From contig NZ_CAJYQD010000029.1 of the NCBI RefSeq assembly GCF_913776855.1, positions 1 through 44,453 on the forward strand: DNA of 44,453 bases. Reading direction: 5' to 3'. The notes beneath the pieces are model-generated. The model saw only the letters and a program-made list of their open reading frames with translations, was not told where the DNA came from and ran no database searches. The position numbers were made by a program, and so were the translations under genes. The DNA comes from an uncultured Sphingomonas sp. (GTDB taxonomy: Bacteria; Pseudomonadota; Alphaproteobacteria; Sphingomonadales; Sphingomonadaceae). Shown here one piece after another: positions 18,431 through 26,652 of this stretch. The stretch's first letter is position 1, and every line of letters begins with the position of its first letter.

Positions 18431-19843
18431 TCAGCCGGGAATGCGGACGTTCAGGAAGGCGGGGACCGGACCGTTCCAGGCACCATCCTCTACCGCGTCC
18501 TGCTGGACATAGCGGGCGGGGCGTTCGTCGCGGCGTTCCTCGTACCGTTCCTCGCGGTCGCGGCGGGGGCGGCGTTCCTCGCGGGCGGGACGGTCCTCGC
18601 GTTCGGCACGCGGAGCGCGCTCGCGAGCCGGTGCGACCTCGGCTTCGGCGGAGGGACGACGGCGGCCGCGACGCGGCGCCTCCTCGACCGGTGCCGCTTC
18701 GGGTTCCGCCACCTCTTCAGCCGGGGCGCTGCCCATATCGAGCACCGGAATCTTCTGCCCGGTCAGCTTTTCGATATTCGCGATATTCTCGGCATCGTCG
18801 GGCGTGACCAGCGTGTAGGCGACGCCGGTCGCGCCGCCGCGTCCGGTGCGGCCGATACGGTGGACATAATCGTCCGGGTGCCACGGCGCGTCGAAGTTGA
18901 AGACGTGGCTGACGCCCTTCACGTCCAGCCCGCGCGCGGCGACGTCGGACGCGACCAGGATCGACACATCGCCCTGCTTGAAGCGTTCCAGTTCGGCGAT
19001 GCGCGCCGACTGGTCCATGTCGCCGTGGATTTCGGCCGAACGGAACCGCGCGCGCTGCAGCACCTTGTTCAGTTCGCGGACCGTCGTCTTGCGATTGCAG
19101 AAGATGATCGCGGTGCGAACGTCGTCCTGTGCCAGCAGCTTGCGCAGTACGTCGCGCTTCCTGGCGGCGGCGACCGGCACGACATGCTGGGCGATGTTGG
19201 TGTTCGTCGTCGCGGGGCGCGCGACCTCGATCGTCTTGGGATTGCCGAGGAACTTGTCGGTCAGCTTCTTGATCGGCGGGGGCATGGTGGCCGAGAACAG
19301 CAAGGTCTGGCGCTGCTTAGGCAGCTTGGTGCAGATTTCCTCGATATCGGGGATGAACCCCATGTCGAGCATCCGGTCGGCTTCGTCGATGACCAGCATC
19401 GAACAGCCGGTCAGCAGGATCTTGCCGCGGGTGAACAGGTCCATCAACCGGCCCGGCGTCGCGATCAGGACGTCGACGCCCTTTTCCAGCGCGGCGAGCT
19501 GGTCGCCCATCGACACGCCGCCAATCAGCAGCGCCATCGAGAGCTTGTGGTTGGCGCCGTATTTCTCGAAATTCTCGGCGACCTGCGCGGCTAATTCGCG
19601 CGTCGGTTCGAGGATCAGCGACCGCGGCATCCGCGCGCGGCTGCGCCCATGCGCCAGGATGTCGATCATCGGTAGCACGAACGACGCGGTCTTGCCGGTG
19701 CCGGTCTGGGCGATGGCGACCAGATCGCGCATCATCAGAACGGAGGGGATCGCCGCCGCCTGGATCGGGGTCGGTTCGGTATAGCCCGAATCGTTGACGG
19801 AACGCAGCAGTTCGTCGGACAGGCCGAGATCGGCAAAGGTCAT
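18431..19843 (-). CDS. DEAD-box ATP-dependent RNA helicase (RhlE-like)
   Basis: The protein has 470 residues. The Q motif region (YTEPTPIQAAAIP), motif I AQTGTGKTASF, Ia PTRELAAQV, motif II VIDEADRMLDMGF, motif III FSATMP, motif V SDVAARGLDV and motif VI HRIGRTGRGG are all present. After about residue 375 comes a tail rich in Arg, Glu and Pro, typical of RhlE-like RNA helicases that act in ribosome assembly or RNA decay. The start at 19843 matches the family N terminus (MTFADLGLSDELL). A CTTGAC box at 19928-19923 on this strand could be a -35 element; no convincing -10 box follows. Confidence 0.93.
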   Translation of the reverse strand: MTFADLGLSDELLRSVNDSGYTEPTPIQAAAIPSVLMMRDLVAIAQTGTGKTASFVLPMIDILAHGRSRARMPRSLILEPTRELAAQVAENFEKYGANHKLSMALLIGGVSMGDQLAALEKGVDVLIATPGRLMDLFTRGKILLTGCSMLVIDEADRMLDMGFIPDIEEICTKLPKQRQTLLFSATMPPPIKKLTDKFLGNPKTIEVARPATTNTNIAQHVVPVAAARKRDVLRKLLAQDDVRTAIIFCNRKTTVRELNKVLQRARFRSAEIHGDMDQSARIAELERFKQGDVSILVASDVAARGLDVKGVSHVFNFDAPWHPDDYVHRIGRTGRGGATGVAYTLVTPDDAENIANIEKLTGQKIPVLDMGSAPAEEVAEPEAAPVEEAPRRGRRRPSAEAEVAPARERAPRAEREDRPAREERRPRRDREERYEERRDERPARYVQQDAVEDGAWNGPVPAFLNVRIPG

Positions 19844-19969
19844 CGCGATTCCATGGCTGGGGAACGCAACCGGTCCGCGCTCCTGATATATCCGAGGGGC
19901 ACTCGCCAAAAACGCCCGAAAAGTCAAGTTTTCGCAAGGTTGGTGTTCGGTCCAGCGAGGCTGGATCAG

Positions 19970-20039
19970 GCGGTGCCGCCCCGCTCCCCCACCCGGCCAC
20001 CCATCAAGGATACCGGGTGGGGGAGCGGGCCGGCACCGC
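19970..20039 (-). terminator. very long hairpin after the secreted-protein gene
   Basis: Arms 19970-19996 and 20013-20039 form a 27-bp stem with one mismatch and a 16-base loop. It lies 22 bases after the stop of the leftward gene at 20061 and upstream of the helicase gene. No T run follows on the minus strand. Its length and GC content make it a strong transcription barrier or an RNA-processing site; a REP-like DNA element is an alternative. Confidence 0.65.
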
Positions 20040-20060
20040 ATCCGCGTGAGCGGAGTAACT

Positions 20061-20555
20061 TCAGCGCGCCGGCACGAGCGCCCGGAACGCGGCGATGCGG
20101 CACTGCCCGCCCGAACGCGACCGGATGACGTCGCGGGATGCGCACATCTGCCCGTCACCGCTGGGCTTGATATACAGGCCCGATACGAAATCGAGCGAGG
20201 GGCAATCGTCGGCAAGACGCGCGCGGAGCCGGCCGCCGCTGCTGAGCAGCAGGTCGACGCTGTCGGTGCGGTTGATCGTCACCGCCGCCAGATTCTGCAG
20301 CGGAACACAGCGGTCGGTACGCTTTTCGACCCACTGGATTGGCGGCAGCGCGCGCGGGGCGCTGTAGGCGGCGGGGGCGAAAGGTGCGCGGGGGACGCGC
20401 AGGATCACCCGCTGTACTCGCACCTCGGTCCGGATCGTCGCCGTTGGCGGCGGCGCGTCGACAGGCCGGCGCTGTGCCGCACCGGGCAGGGCGAGCAGGA
20501 GCAACATCATGGTCGCTGCGGAAAGCGGCAAGGCGGTCACGCGGGGATCATCCAA
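20061..20555 (-). CDS. secreted protein of unknown function
   Basis: The protein has 164 residues. A signal peptide is visible (residues 1-28, hydrophobic core ATMMLLLLALPGAAQ). A proline-rich linker follows, then a compact C-terminal half with four cysteines: RCVPLQNLAAVTI, DSVDLLLSSGGRLRARLADDC, DGQMCASRDVIRSRSGGQC. The even cysteine count and export signal suggest a disulfide-bonded periplasmic domain. I do not recognise a named family. It is divergent from the FAD oxidoreductase gene, and a 27-bp hairpin lies downstream. Confidence 0.75.
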   Translation of the reverse strand: MDDPRVTALPLSAATMMLLLLALPGAAQRRPVDAPPPTATIRTEVRVQRVILRVPRAPFAPAAYSAPRALPPIQWVEKRTDRCVPLQNLAAVTINRTDSVDLLLSSGGRLRARLADDCPSLDFVSGLYIKPSGDGQMCASRDVIRSRSGGQCRIAAFRALVPAR

Positions 20556-20616
20556 TGTCGGAATTTAACCTCAGATGAACTGGCGGCAAGGGGGAGCGGA
20601 ATGCTAACCCGTCTGG

Positions 20617-22059
20617 ATGACGACCGCAGCCATTGCCGCCATGGTCGCCGACGCCTGCAGCGCGCTCGGCGACCGGATCGTGACCACCGATGCCGACCGG
20701 ATCGCGCCGTGGCTGACCGACTGGCGCGGGCGCTATCACGGGGTAAGCGCCGCGCTGTTCGAACCGGCCGATACCGCCGAGGTCGCGGCGCTGGTCGCGC
20801 TGGCCGGGCGGCACGGCGTCGCGCTGGTGCCGCAGGGAGGCAATACATCGATGGTCGGCGGCGCGACCCCGCCGGCGGATGGATCGGCGGCGCTGCTGTC
20901 GCTCCGGCGGCTGAACCGCATCCGCACCATCGGCGTCGGGCAGGCGGTGGCGGAGGCCGGGGTGATCCTGCAACATCTGCACGAGGCAGCGGCGGATGCG
21001 GGGCAGCGCTTTCCGCTGACGCTCGGCGCGCGGGGCAGCGCCACGATCGGCGGGCTGACCTCCACCAATGCCGGCGGCACGCAGGTGCTGCGCTGGGGCA
21101 ATATGCGGCGGCTGGTGCTGGGGATCGAGGCGGTGTTGCCCGACGGGAGTGTGCATGACGGCCTGTCCGCGTTGCCCAAGGACAATCGCGGCTATGACCT
21201 GACGCAGCTGCTGGTCGGGGCGGAGGGGACGCTGGGCATCGTCACCGCCGTCACGCTGAAACTGGTCCCCGCGATCGCCGAGCGGGCGGTGGCGTGGGTC
21301 GGGGTCGCCGATCCGCAGGCGGGCCTCGATCTGCTGCGTACCATGCAGGCGGCGACCGACCGGATCGAGAGCTTCGAGATCATTCCCGCCGATACGCTGG
21401 CGCTGGCAGTCGCGCATCTGCCCGGTGCCCGTGCGCCGCTGTCGGGTGACCATCCGTGGCAATTGCTGGTCGAGGCGGTGGCCGCACCCGGCGAATCGCC
21501 GCCGGCGCGGCTGCTGGAGGAACTGCTGGCCGCCGGTGTCGAGGCCGGGCTGGTGGCGGACGCCGTGCTGGCAAGCAGCGAGGCGCAGGTCGAGGCATTC
21601 TGGACACTGCGCGATTCGCTGTCGGCGGCGGAAAAATCGACCGGGCCGGCGGTGCAGCACGATATTTCGGTGCCGGTCGACACGATGCCGCGCTTCATGG
21701 TGGAGGCGGCGCGGGCGGCTGAGGCGCGCTTTCCCGGCACCCACGCCACCGCCTTTGGCCATCTGGGCGACGGCAACGTCCATTTCCACGTCCGCGCCCC
21801 CGCCGGCGTCGATCCTGCGCGCTGGTATGCACAGGATGCGCCGATCGTCACCCGCTTCGTCCATGACGCGGTAACGGCGGCGGGCGGGTCGATCTCGGCG
21901 GAACATGGCATCGGCCAGATGAAGCTTGGCGAACTGGAACGGCTCGGCCCCCCTGCGCGGCTGTCGGCGCTGCGCGCGATCAAGGCGGGGCTGGACCCGT
22001 GCGGCCTGTTCAACCCCGGCAAGCTCGTATCGCTTGCGCGCCGCACCGCCAATCCATAG
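20617..22059 (+). CDS. FAD-linked oxidase of the D-2-hydroxyacid dehydrogenase (GlcD/D2HGDH-like) family
   Basis: The protein has 480 residues. The N-terminal PCMH-type FAD domain shows ALVPQGGNTSMVGGATP, TLGARGSATIGGLTSTNAGG and LVGAEGTLGIVTAVTLKLVP. The C-terminal FAD-oxidase_C domain carries AFGHLGDGNVHFHVRAP, with histidines typical of metal-assisted 2-hydroxyacid oxidation, then SISAEHGIGQMKLGEL and a CGLFNPGK end. It likely oxidises D-2-hydroxyglutarate, D-lactate or glycolate; the sequence alone does not decide which. It may pass electrons to the respiratory chain. Confidence 0.9.
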   Translation: MTTAAIAAMVADACSALGDRIVTTDADRIAPWLTDWRGRYHGVSAALFEPADTAEVAALVALAGRHGVALVPQGGNTSMVGGATPPADGSAALLSLRRLNRIRTIGVGQAVAEAGVILQHLHEAAADAGQRFPLTLGARGSATIGGLTSTNAGGTQVLRWGNMRRLVLGIEAVLPDGSVHDGLSALPKDNRGYDLTQLLVGAEGTLGIVTAVTLKLVPAIAERAVAWVGVADPQAGLDLLRTMQAATDRIESFEIIPADTLALAVAHLPGARAPLSGDHPWQLLVEAVAAPGESPPARLLEELLAAGVEAGLVADAVLASSEAQVEAFWTLRDSLSAAEKSTGPAVQHDISVPVDTMPRFMVEAARAAEARFPGTHATAFGHLGDGNVHFHVRAPAGVDPARWYAQDAPIVTRFVHDAVTAAGGSISAEHGIGQMKLGELERLGPPARLSALRAIKAGLDPCGLFNPGKLVSLARRTANP

Positions 22060-22143
22060 ACGTTGCTCCCGAGGCTCGCCCGGGGGGGCGGCCGTCCGGC
22101 ATCGTATGACCGGGCCGACTATAGAGTATCTGGAGACCCTGAA

Positions 22144-22929
22144 ATGGCCAGCGCGCCGCAGAATCAATCGCTTCCGCTGTTCTACAACCAGCTCGAACCG
22201 CTTTCGAGCCAGACCCATGCCAACTGGAAGGTCCGCGCGAGCGAGACTGCGCCGTTCCTGGTCGGGCAACACGCGATTCCCGTTACCGTCGAGGAATTTC
22301 CGATGGTGCAGCGCCGGATGCCGATCGTGTTCTCGGTTGGTGACGATCCCGTGCCGCTGGCACTGATGGGCCTGAACGAAGGCGTCAACACCTTCATGGA
22401 CGATGAAGGCCGGCTGATCGATCCGGAAACCTATATCCCGGCCTATATCCGCCGCTATCCCTATCTGCTCGCGCGGCTGCGTCCCGATTCGGAGGACCTG
22501 TCGCTGTGCTTCGATCCGACGTCGGACGTGGTCGGCCCGTTCGAGGATGGCGAGCCGCTGTTCGACGGCGACCAGCCGAGCGAAGTGACCAAGCAGATCC
22601 TCGCCTTCAACGAACAGTTCGAGCAGGCCGGCCAGCGCACCGGCATGTTCATGAAGGAGATCAAGGATCTGGGCCTGCTGATGGACGGCGAAGTCGCGAT
22701 CCAGCAGGAAGGCAACGACCAGCCCTTCATCTATCGCGGGTTCCAGATGGTGTCCGAGGAAAAGCTGAACGAGCTGCGCGGCGACCAGCTGCGCAAGATG
22801 CAGCAGTCGGGCATGTTGCCGCTGATCTTTGCCCACCTCTTCTCGCTGTCGCTGATGCGCGATGTCTTCGCGCGCCAGATGCGCCAGGGCAAGGTGCAGC
22901 AGCAACCCGTCGCCGTGCCGACCTTCTGA
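22144..22929 (+). CDS. SapC family protein
   Basis: The protein has 261 residues from the ATG at 22144, which follows GGAGA. It matches SapC-family proteins by LPLFYNQLEPLSSQTHANWKV, the FPMVQRRMPIVFSVGDDPVP segment, GEGRLIDPETYIPAYIRRYP-like text (here DEGRLIDPETYIPAYIRRYP), and LLPLIFAHLFSLSLM-type C-terminal residues. SapC was named for a gene near the S-layer in Caulobacter/Campylobacter-type contexts, but its biochemical role is unclear. Its stop codon overlaps the cytochrome b561 start by one base (TGATG). Confidence 0.88.
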   Translation: MASAPQNQSLPLFYNQLEPLSSQTHANWKVRASETAPFLVGQHAIPVTVEEFPMVQRRMPIVFSVGDDPVPLALMGLNEGVNTFMDDEGRLIDPETYIPAYIRRYPYLLARLRPDSEDLSLCFDPTSDVVGPFEDGEPLFDGDQPSEVTKQILAFNEQFEQAGQRTGMFMKEIKDLGLLMDGEVAIQQEGNDQPFIYRGFQMVSEEKLNELRGDQLRKMQQSGMLPLIFAHLFSLSLMRDVFARQMRQGKVQQQPVAVPTF

Positions 22930-23459
22930 TGGCGACCCGGCCGATCCATGGCGCGCGCTATTCGCGCGGTGCGATCCTGTTCCACTGGGTGATTGCCGCG
23001 CTGGTGCTGGTCAACCTGTGGATCGGCCTGATCGGGGGATCGATGTCGGCGCACAAGGCGATCGGCATCACCGTGCTGGCTCTGACGCTCGGACGGATCG
23101 GCTGGCGGCTGGGTCACACCCCGCCGCCGCTCCCGCCGGAAATGGCGTCGTGGGAGCGGACAGCTGCCAGAGCGTCGCACTTCCTGTTCTATGTCCTGCT
23201 GCTCGTCGTGCCGCTCAGCGGCTGGGCGATGGTATCGGGGGCGAAACGCAATCCGCTCGATTGGTTCGGGCTGTTTCCGCTCCCCTATCTGCCGATTCCT
23301 CCGTCGGCCGCGCATCTCGGGCACGAAGTCCACGAGATCGTCGGATTCGGGATGGCGGGACTGGTCGTGCTACATGTCGCTGCCGCGTTGCGGCATCATT
23401 TCCTGCTGCGCGACGGGGTGTTGGTGCGGATGCTGCCGGGCGGTCGCACGACGCGCTGA
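22929..23459 (+). CDS. cytochrome b561 family protein
   Basis: The protein has 176 residues and four predicted membrane helices: about 15-35 (GAILFHWVIAALVLVNLWIGL), 40-60, 85-105 (FLFYVLLLVVPLSGWAMV) and 140-160 (IVGFGMAGLVVLHVAAAL). Histidines in FHWV, SAHKA, HEVHE and VLHVAAALRHH are the expected b-heme ligands. It would carry electrons between quinol and a periplasmic acceptor. The start overlaps the sapC stop (TGATG), so the two are co-translated. Confidence 0.9.
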   Translation: MATRPIHGARYSRGAILFHWVIAALVLVNLWIGLIGGSMSAHKAIGITVLALTLGRIGWRLGHTPPPLPPEMASWERTAARASHFLFYVLLLVVPLSGWAMVSGAKRNPLDWFGLFPLPYLPIPPSAAHLGHEVHEIVGFGMAGLVVLHVAAALRHHFLLRDGVLVRMLPGGRTTR

Positions 23460-23501
23460 TGCGCCGTTGCGATAAAGTCACGGTCAACTGCAAAATGGGT
23501 C

Positions 23502-23530
23502 TTGAACCCGCCTGACCCCCACCCTAGATT
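23502..23530 (+). promoter_or_regulatory. sigma-70-type promoter of the candidate small RNA
   Basis: TTGAAC at 23502-23507 and TAGATT at 23525-23530 are separated by exactly 17 bases. The predicted transcription start is about 23537-23539, just before a structured region that ends in an intrinsic terminator. This is one of the best promoter matches in the window. Confidence 0.65.
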
Positions 23531-23536
23531 GCAGTT

Positions 23537-23640
23537 ACACGGTTCGATGTTCCCCCCTTTCGTTGGACCGTGCGGCGCGTTTCACGCGCCTCCTCCCTGA
23601 ACCTTGGCCACTCCGTGCAACCGCACGGGGTGGCTTTTTT
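23537..23640 (+). ncRNA. candidate small RNA with C-rich loop
   Basis: About 100 nucleotides lie between a good promoter and a strong intrinsic terminator, with no reading frame of note. Stem 1 pairs ACGGTTC (23539-23545) with GGACCGT (23565-23571) and exposes a TTCCCCCCTTT loop. Stem 2 pairs GGCGCG with CGCGCC (23574-23590 region). A single-stranded TCCTCCCTGAACC follows, then the terminator stem. C-rich loops and CCTCC tracts complementary to ribosome-binding sites are known from alphaproteobacterial trans-acting RNAs such as suhB/mmgR-type families. Family membership here is an inference, not confirmed. Confidence 0.7.
23607..23640 (+). terminator. intrinsic terminator of the small RNA
   Basis: The arms GCCACTCCGTGC (23607-23618) and GCACGGGGTGGC (23623-23634) pair over 12 bp with one G-U pair around the loop AACC. 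Six T residues follow at 23635-23640. It faces away from the convergent amidohydrolase gene, which ends eight bases later. Confidence 0.93.
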
Positions 23641-23647
23641 CTTGGGG

Positions 23648-24514
23648 TTATTCCGCTGCAATGCGGTGGGCAGTGGCCAGCGCGGCGTCAGCCAGCGCGT
23701 CGATCAGTGTCCGCACCCATGCCGCCGTCGCCGCCACGCCATTGCCGGGCTGGTCGAACTGCGGGTCCAGATAGAGGCTGCGATCGATTTCCAGCTGCAG
23801 GGCATGGATACCGGCGCGGGGGCGGGCATGGCTGGTGAGGATATGGCCGCCGGCATAGGGATGGTTGATCGCCAGCCGCAGCCCCGCTGCCCGCATCACC
23901 CCGACGGCGACGTCGGTGAACAGCGCCGCGCCGCTCTGGCCGTGGCGATTGCCCAGCACGACCTGCGCCGGCAGAACCCCCGGCAGCGGCGGCATCGAAT
24001 GCAGGTCGAGGAGCAGCGCGACGCCGAACCGGGCATGGGCGGCGGCCAGCGCCCGATCGATCGCGTCATGATAGGGCGTATGATCGTGCGTGATCCGCGC
24101 GACGACCTCAGCATCGGTCAGCTTGCGCCGCCACATATTGTCGGCCCCGCCCGCCCGGCGCGGGATCAGCCCGATGCCGCTGCGCACCTTGTCCGACGGC
24201 TGCGCGGCAAAGGCGCGCGGATCGGCCCCGGCATCGACCTGCGGATCGCGGTCGCGCACCGGCGACCGGTTGAGGTCGATCCAACCGCGCGCGCGGCGGG
24301 CGACCAGCATCACTTCATCGCCGACGGCCCGCACCGCGACGGCATCGACATACCGGTCCTCCAACGTCGTCAGCCGCGCGATCGGTACGGTCAGCAGCGC
24401 CTGCATCTCGGGCGGGTAATCGCGTCCGGCATGGGGCACCGACACCACAACCGGCGACACCGGTTCGTCCGGTCCGGTCCGGTCGAACGACGGCGGGGTG
24501 GCGGCGGCTTCCAT
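23648..24514 (-). CDS. N-formylglutamate amidohydrolase family protein
   Basis: The protein has 288 residues from the ATG at 24514; a TTG three codons upstream is an alternative. It hydrolyses N-formylglutamate, or a similar N-acyl amino acid, to glutamate and formate. Family motifs: VVSVPHAGRDYPPEM with a metal-binding histidine, EDRYVD, ARGWIDLNRSP, then LLLDLHSMPPLPG, and INHPYAGGHI with further histidines. The histidine-degradation enzyme HutG belongs here, but no hut genes are nearby. It stands alone, divergent from cpdR. Confidence 0.9.
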   Translation of the reverse strand: MEAAATPPSFDRTGPDEPVSPVVVSVPHAGRDYPPEMQALLTVPIARLTTLEDRYVDAVAVRAVGDEVMLVARRARGWIDLNRSPVRDRDPQVDAGADPRAFAAQPSDKVRSGIGLIPRRAGGADNMWRRKLTDAEVVARITHDHTPYHDAIDRALAAAHARFGVALLLDLHSMPPLPGVLPAQVVLGNRHGQSGAALFTDVAVGVMRAAGLRLAINHPYAGGHILTSHARPRAGIHALQLEIDRSLYLDPQFDQPGNGVAATAAWVRTLIDALADAALATAHRIAAE

Positions 24515-24614
24515 CGGTCGCAAAGGATCACGCCCCGTCGCGCTTGTCGAGCGTGCGGCTGGAAAATCTTAACCACCTTCGCCTAGAAATGGGGCTGGCA
24601 TCGAAGGGAGTCGG

Positions 24615-24992
24615 ATGTTCAGAATCTTGCTGGCCGAGGACGATCAGGTGATGCGCGAATATCTGACGCGCGCACTGGAACGTGCCGGTTATTTTGTCAG
24701 CGCTGTGGACCGGGGCACGGCAGCGATCCCGTTGCTCCAGACCGAATCGTTCGACCTGTTGCTGACCGATATCGTCATGCCCGAAATGGACGGCATCGAA
24801 CTGGCGCAGCGCGCCGGGGAAATGGTGCCCGACCTGCGTGTCATGTTCATTACCGGCTTTGCCGCGGTCACGCTGAAGGCCGGGCGGCAGGTGCCGCACG
24901 CCCGCATCCTGTCGAAGCCGTTCCACCTGCGTGAGCTGGTGGCGGAGGTCGATCGCCTGTTCGAGGGAGAAAGAATCCCGACCAGCAATTAA
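24615..24992 (+). CDS. cpdR: single-domain response regulator, CpdR-like
   Basis: The protein has 125 residues and is a lone receiver domain. RILLAEDDQVMREYLTRAL carries the acidic pocket (Asp9, Asp10). The phospho-acceptor is Asp52 in LLLTDIVMPEMDGIEL, and the conserved Lys is in LSKPFHLREL. The overall sequence resembles alphaproteobacterial CpdR, which in its unphosphorylated form primes ClpXP for selected substrates and is controlled by the CckA-ChpT relay. The window also encodes SspB, another ClpXP adaptor. The call rests on similarity over the whole domain. Confidence 0.8.
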   Translation: MFRILLAEDDQVMREYLTRALERAGYFVSAVDRGTAAIPLLQTESFDLLLTDIVMPEMDGIELAQRAGEMVPDLRVMFITGFAAVTLKAGRQVPHARILSKPFHLRELVAEVDRLFEGERIPTSN

Positions 24993-25066
24993 GGGCTTGT
25001 CAGGCGGAATCGGCGCGGCTAACAGCGCGTCTCCGGTTTCGCTCCCTTCTTCGGAAGGACAGCGCC

Positions 25067-25141
25067 GGGCGCGTAGCTCAGTGGTAGAGCACTGTGTTGA
25101 CATCGCAGGGGTCGCAAGTTCAATCCTTGCCGCGCCCACCA
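25067..25141 (+). tRNA. tRNA-Val (anticodon GAC), integration site
   Basis: The acceptor stem GGGCGCG pairs with CGCGCCC and ends in ACCA. The anticodon stem CTGTG/CGCAG encloses TTGACAT with anticodon GAC, reading GUC valine codons. The T arm contains TTCAATC. The gene is intact although an 18.9-kb element is inserted at its 3' end, because the element supplies an identical 3' part. Confidence 0.97.
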
Positions 25142-25144
25142 TTT
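25096..25144 (+). repeat. attL: 49-bp core shared with attR
   Basis: These 49 bases run from the last base of the 5' anticodon stem to three bases past the tRNA end, and recur without a mismatch at 44006-44054. They start GTTGACATCGCAGG and end CGCGCCCACCATTT. The bases on both sides differ, so the boundaries are exact. Confidence 0.95.
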
Positions 25145-25153
25145 AAAGTGTTG

Positions 25154-26488
25154 CTACCCGGTCATTTTCACCTCCACGGTGGAAGGGCCGGGTAGTGCCT
25201 TTTCTGCGCATTTTCGGCGCAACGCCCCCGGAGATAGCTGCTCGATCTCGTCGAGAATGGCGGTGAGGCCGTTCGTCACGCTCGGATATATGCTGACGGC
25301 ATAGATGTCCGTGGTCGTGCGAGCATGGCCCAGGAAGTTCTGCAGCTCCCACTTATCCGCGCCGTTCTGACGCAGCAGGGTCGCCAGCGTGTGTCGAAGC
25401 ACATAGGTGCCCCATTCGCGCGTTGCCGGCAGGCCGAGCTCGGCGATCATGCTTCGCCATGCGGTGCGGACGCTCGAAACGGGGCGGCCGTAATAGTTCA
25501 CCAGAAAGCCCGCGCCGATTCGCTCGGCCCGATCCAGCTTCTGGTAGGCGCGCCATTCCGCGCGCAACCAGTCGTCCAGCACCGGCATGACCGGAATGAT
25601 CGGCCGATACTTCTTGGTCTGTGCCCGGCCGTGCGGGTTCAGGTCGATGACGCGCAGGCCCGGCTCCCACTGGCCGCGCTCTGGCGCGACGGAAATGTCG
25701 AACACCGTGTCAGGCCGAGCGGCGGTGCAGATCGAGGCGACGAGGAAGGCGTGTAGCGAGGCGCGCTTCTTGTCGGGCTCGGCAGCGAAAGCGAGCATCC
25801 TTACGAGCGTGGCGACGTCGGCCCGGCGCATCCGGGGCCGCGACACCTGACTCCGGGGAAGCGGCTTGTAAATCGGCTGACGCTCCGATCGGGGCGGATC
25901 GGCGTCGGCCGCATGATTTAGCACGGCCGCGAGCTGCAGGACCGATTCCTCGGTCGATGCCGCCGATCGGGGCCGCGACGTGGTGATCTCCTGCTTCTTG
26001 TTCCGCGACACGACCGGCTGGACCTTGGACCAGGCGCGGAATGCGGTGATGAACGGTGTCCCGCACGCCGTCGCGCAGGAGGTCGCAATCCCGAATATGC
26101 CGCCGGCCGCTTCCTCCGCATCCACGAAGTCGACGACGTGTTTCAAGCGTGCTGCGATCGTCGTGGCCGAGATCTGCAGGTCGCCATGCTCAATCCGATA
26201 ATCGGCGATCGCGTCGAGCAGCAGATAGTCGGCTGCCGATGCCAACGGTTGTCCGCAAGCATAGCAGAAGGCGTGCGATTCGCCGCGATCGGCGAGATAG
26301 CGACGATCACACGCCCTTATCGCCTCGTCAGTGTCGGCTGTACCCGTCGACGCGCTTGCCTCGCGTCGCGCGTCGACGTCGTACCAGAAGACGTACCAGT
26401 TTGGACTGCGCTCGGTCCCGTCTTCTCGACAGAGTTTGTCGACCCAGTATTTGCCCCGTCGATAGATTGGCGGCGCGCGATCCGGCAC
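25154..26488 (-). CDS. tyrosine recombinase (integrase) beside attL
   Basis: The protein has 444 residues from a GTG start. The C-terminal catalytic domain shows the first arginine in VASICTAARPDTVFD, the Arg-His pair in TYVLRHTLATLLRQNG, the later histidine in LQNFLGHARTTTDIYA and the tyrosine nucleophile in DIYA. The N-terminal 90 residues contain an unusual FCYACGQ segment that may be a small zinc site. The stop lies ten bases from attL, the normal layout for an integrase recognising its tRNA target. An 8-bp hairpin (25154-25161/25188-25195) overlaps the stop. It is the most likely integrase of the whole element. Confidence 0.92.
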   Translation of the reverse strand: MPDRAPPIYRRGKYWVDKLCREDGTERSPNWYVFWYDVDARREASASTGTADTDEAIRACDRRYLADRGESHAFCYACGQPLASAADYLLLDAIADYRIEHGDLQISATTIAARLKHVVDFVDAEEAAGGIFGIATSCATACGTPFITAFRAWSKVQPVVSRNKKQEITTSRPRSAASTEESVLQLAAVLNHAADADPPRSERQPIYKPLPRSQVSRPRMRRADVATLVRMLAFAAEPDKKRASLHAFLVASICTAARPDTVFDISVAPERGQWEPGLRVIDLNPHGRAQTKKYRPIIPVMPVLDDWLRAEWRAYQKLDRAERIGAGFLVNYYGRPVSSVRTAWRSMIAELGLPATREWGTYVLRHTLATLLRQNGADKWELQNFLGHARTTTDIYAVSIYPSVTNGLTAILDEIEQLSPGALRRKCAEKALPGPSTVEVKMTG

Positions 26489-26652
26489 AGCGACTGTTCC
26501 TTGATAAATTTTGCGGTGGCGGTGTGTACGTCGTCGAAAAACCCAAGGCTTCCGAGCAAATCGACGTCACGAGCCTCTAGCTTGATGCCTTTGCCTTGCT
26601 CGACTGCGCGACTTAGTCGGCGACCGAGCGTGACGATGCTGTACGCGGTCAT
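26317..26652 (-). CDS. small protein overlapping the integrase start, function unknown
   Basis: The protein has 111 residues from the ATG at 26652, which overlaps the previous stop (ATGA). The first 60 residues look like a real helical domain (YSIVTLGRRLSRAVEQGKG, RDVDLLGSLGFFDDVHTAT). The last 55 run over the integrase start in another frame for 172 bases and are low complexity (rich in T, S and R). A frameshift or late internal stop may have extended it. Position just before an integrase would suit a directionality factor, but there is no sequence support for that. Confidence 0.55.
   Translation of the reverse strand: MTAYSIVTLGRRLSRAVEQGKGIKLEARDVDLLGSLGFFDDVHTATAKFIKEQSLCRIARRQSIDGANTGSTNSVEKTGPSAVQTGTSSGTTSTRDARQARRRVQPTLTRR

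Noticed and set aside
20548..22905. Minus-strand open frame of 785 codons
   Set aside because: It is antisense to the FAD oxidoreductase and sapC genes, both of which show clear family motifs.
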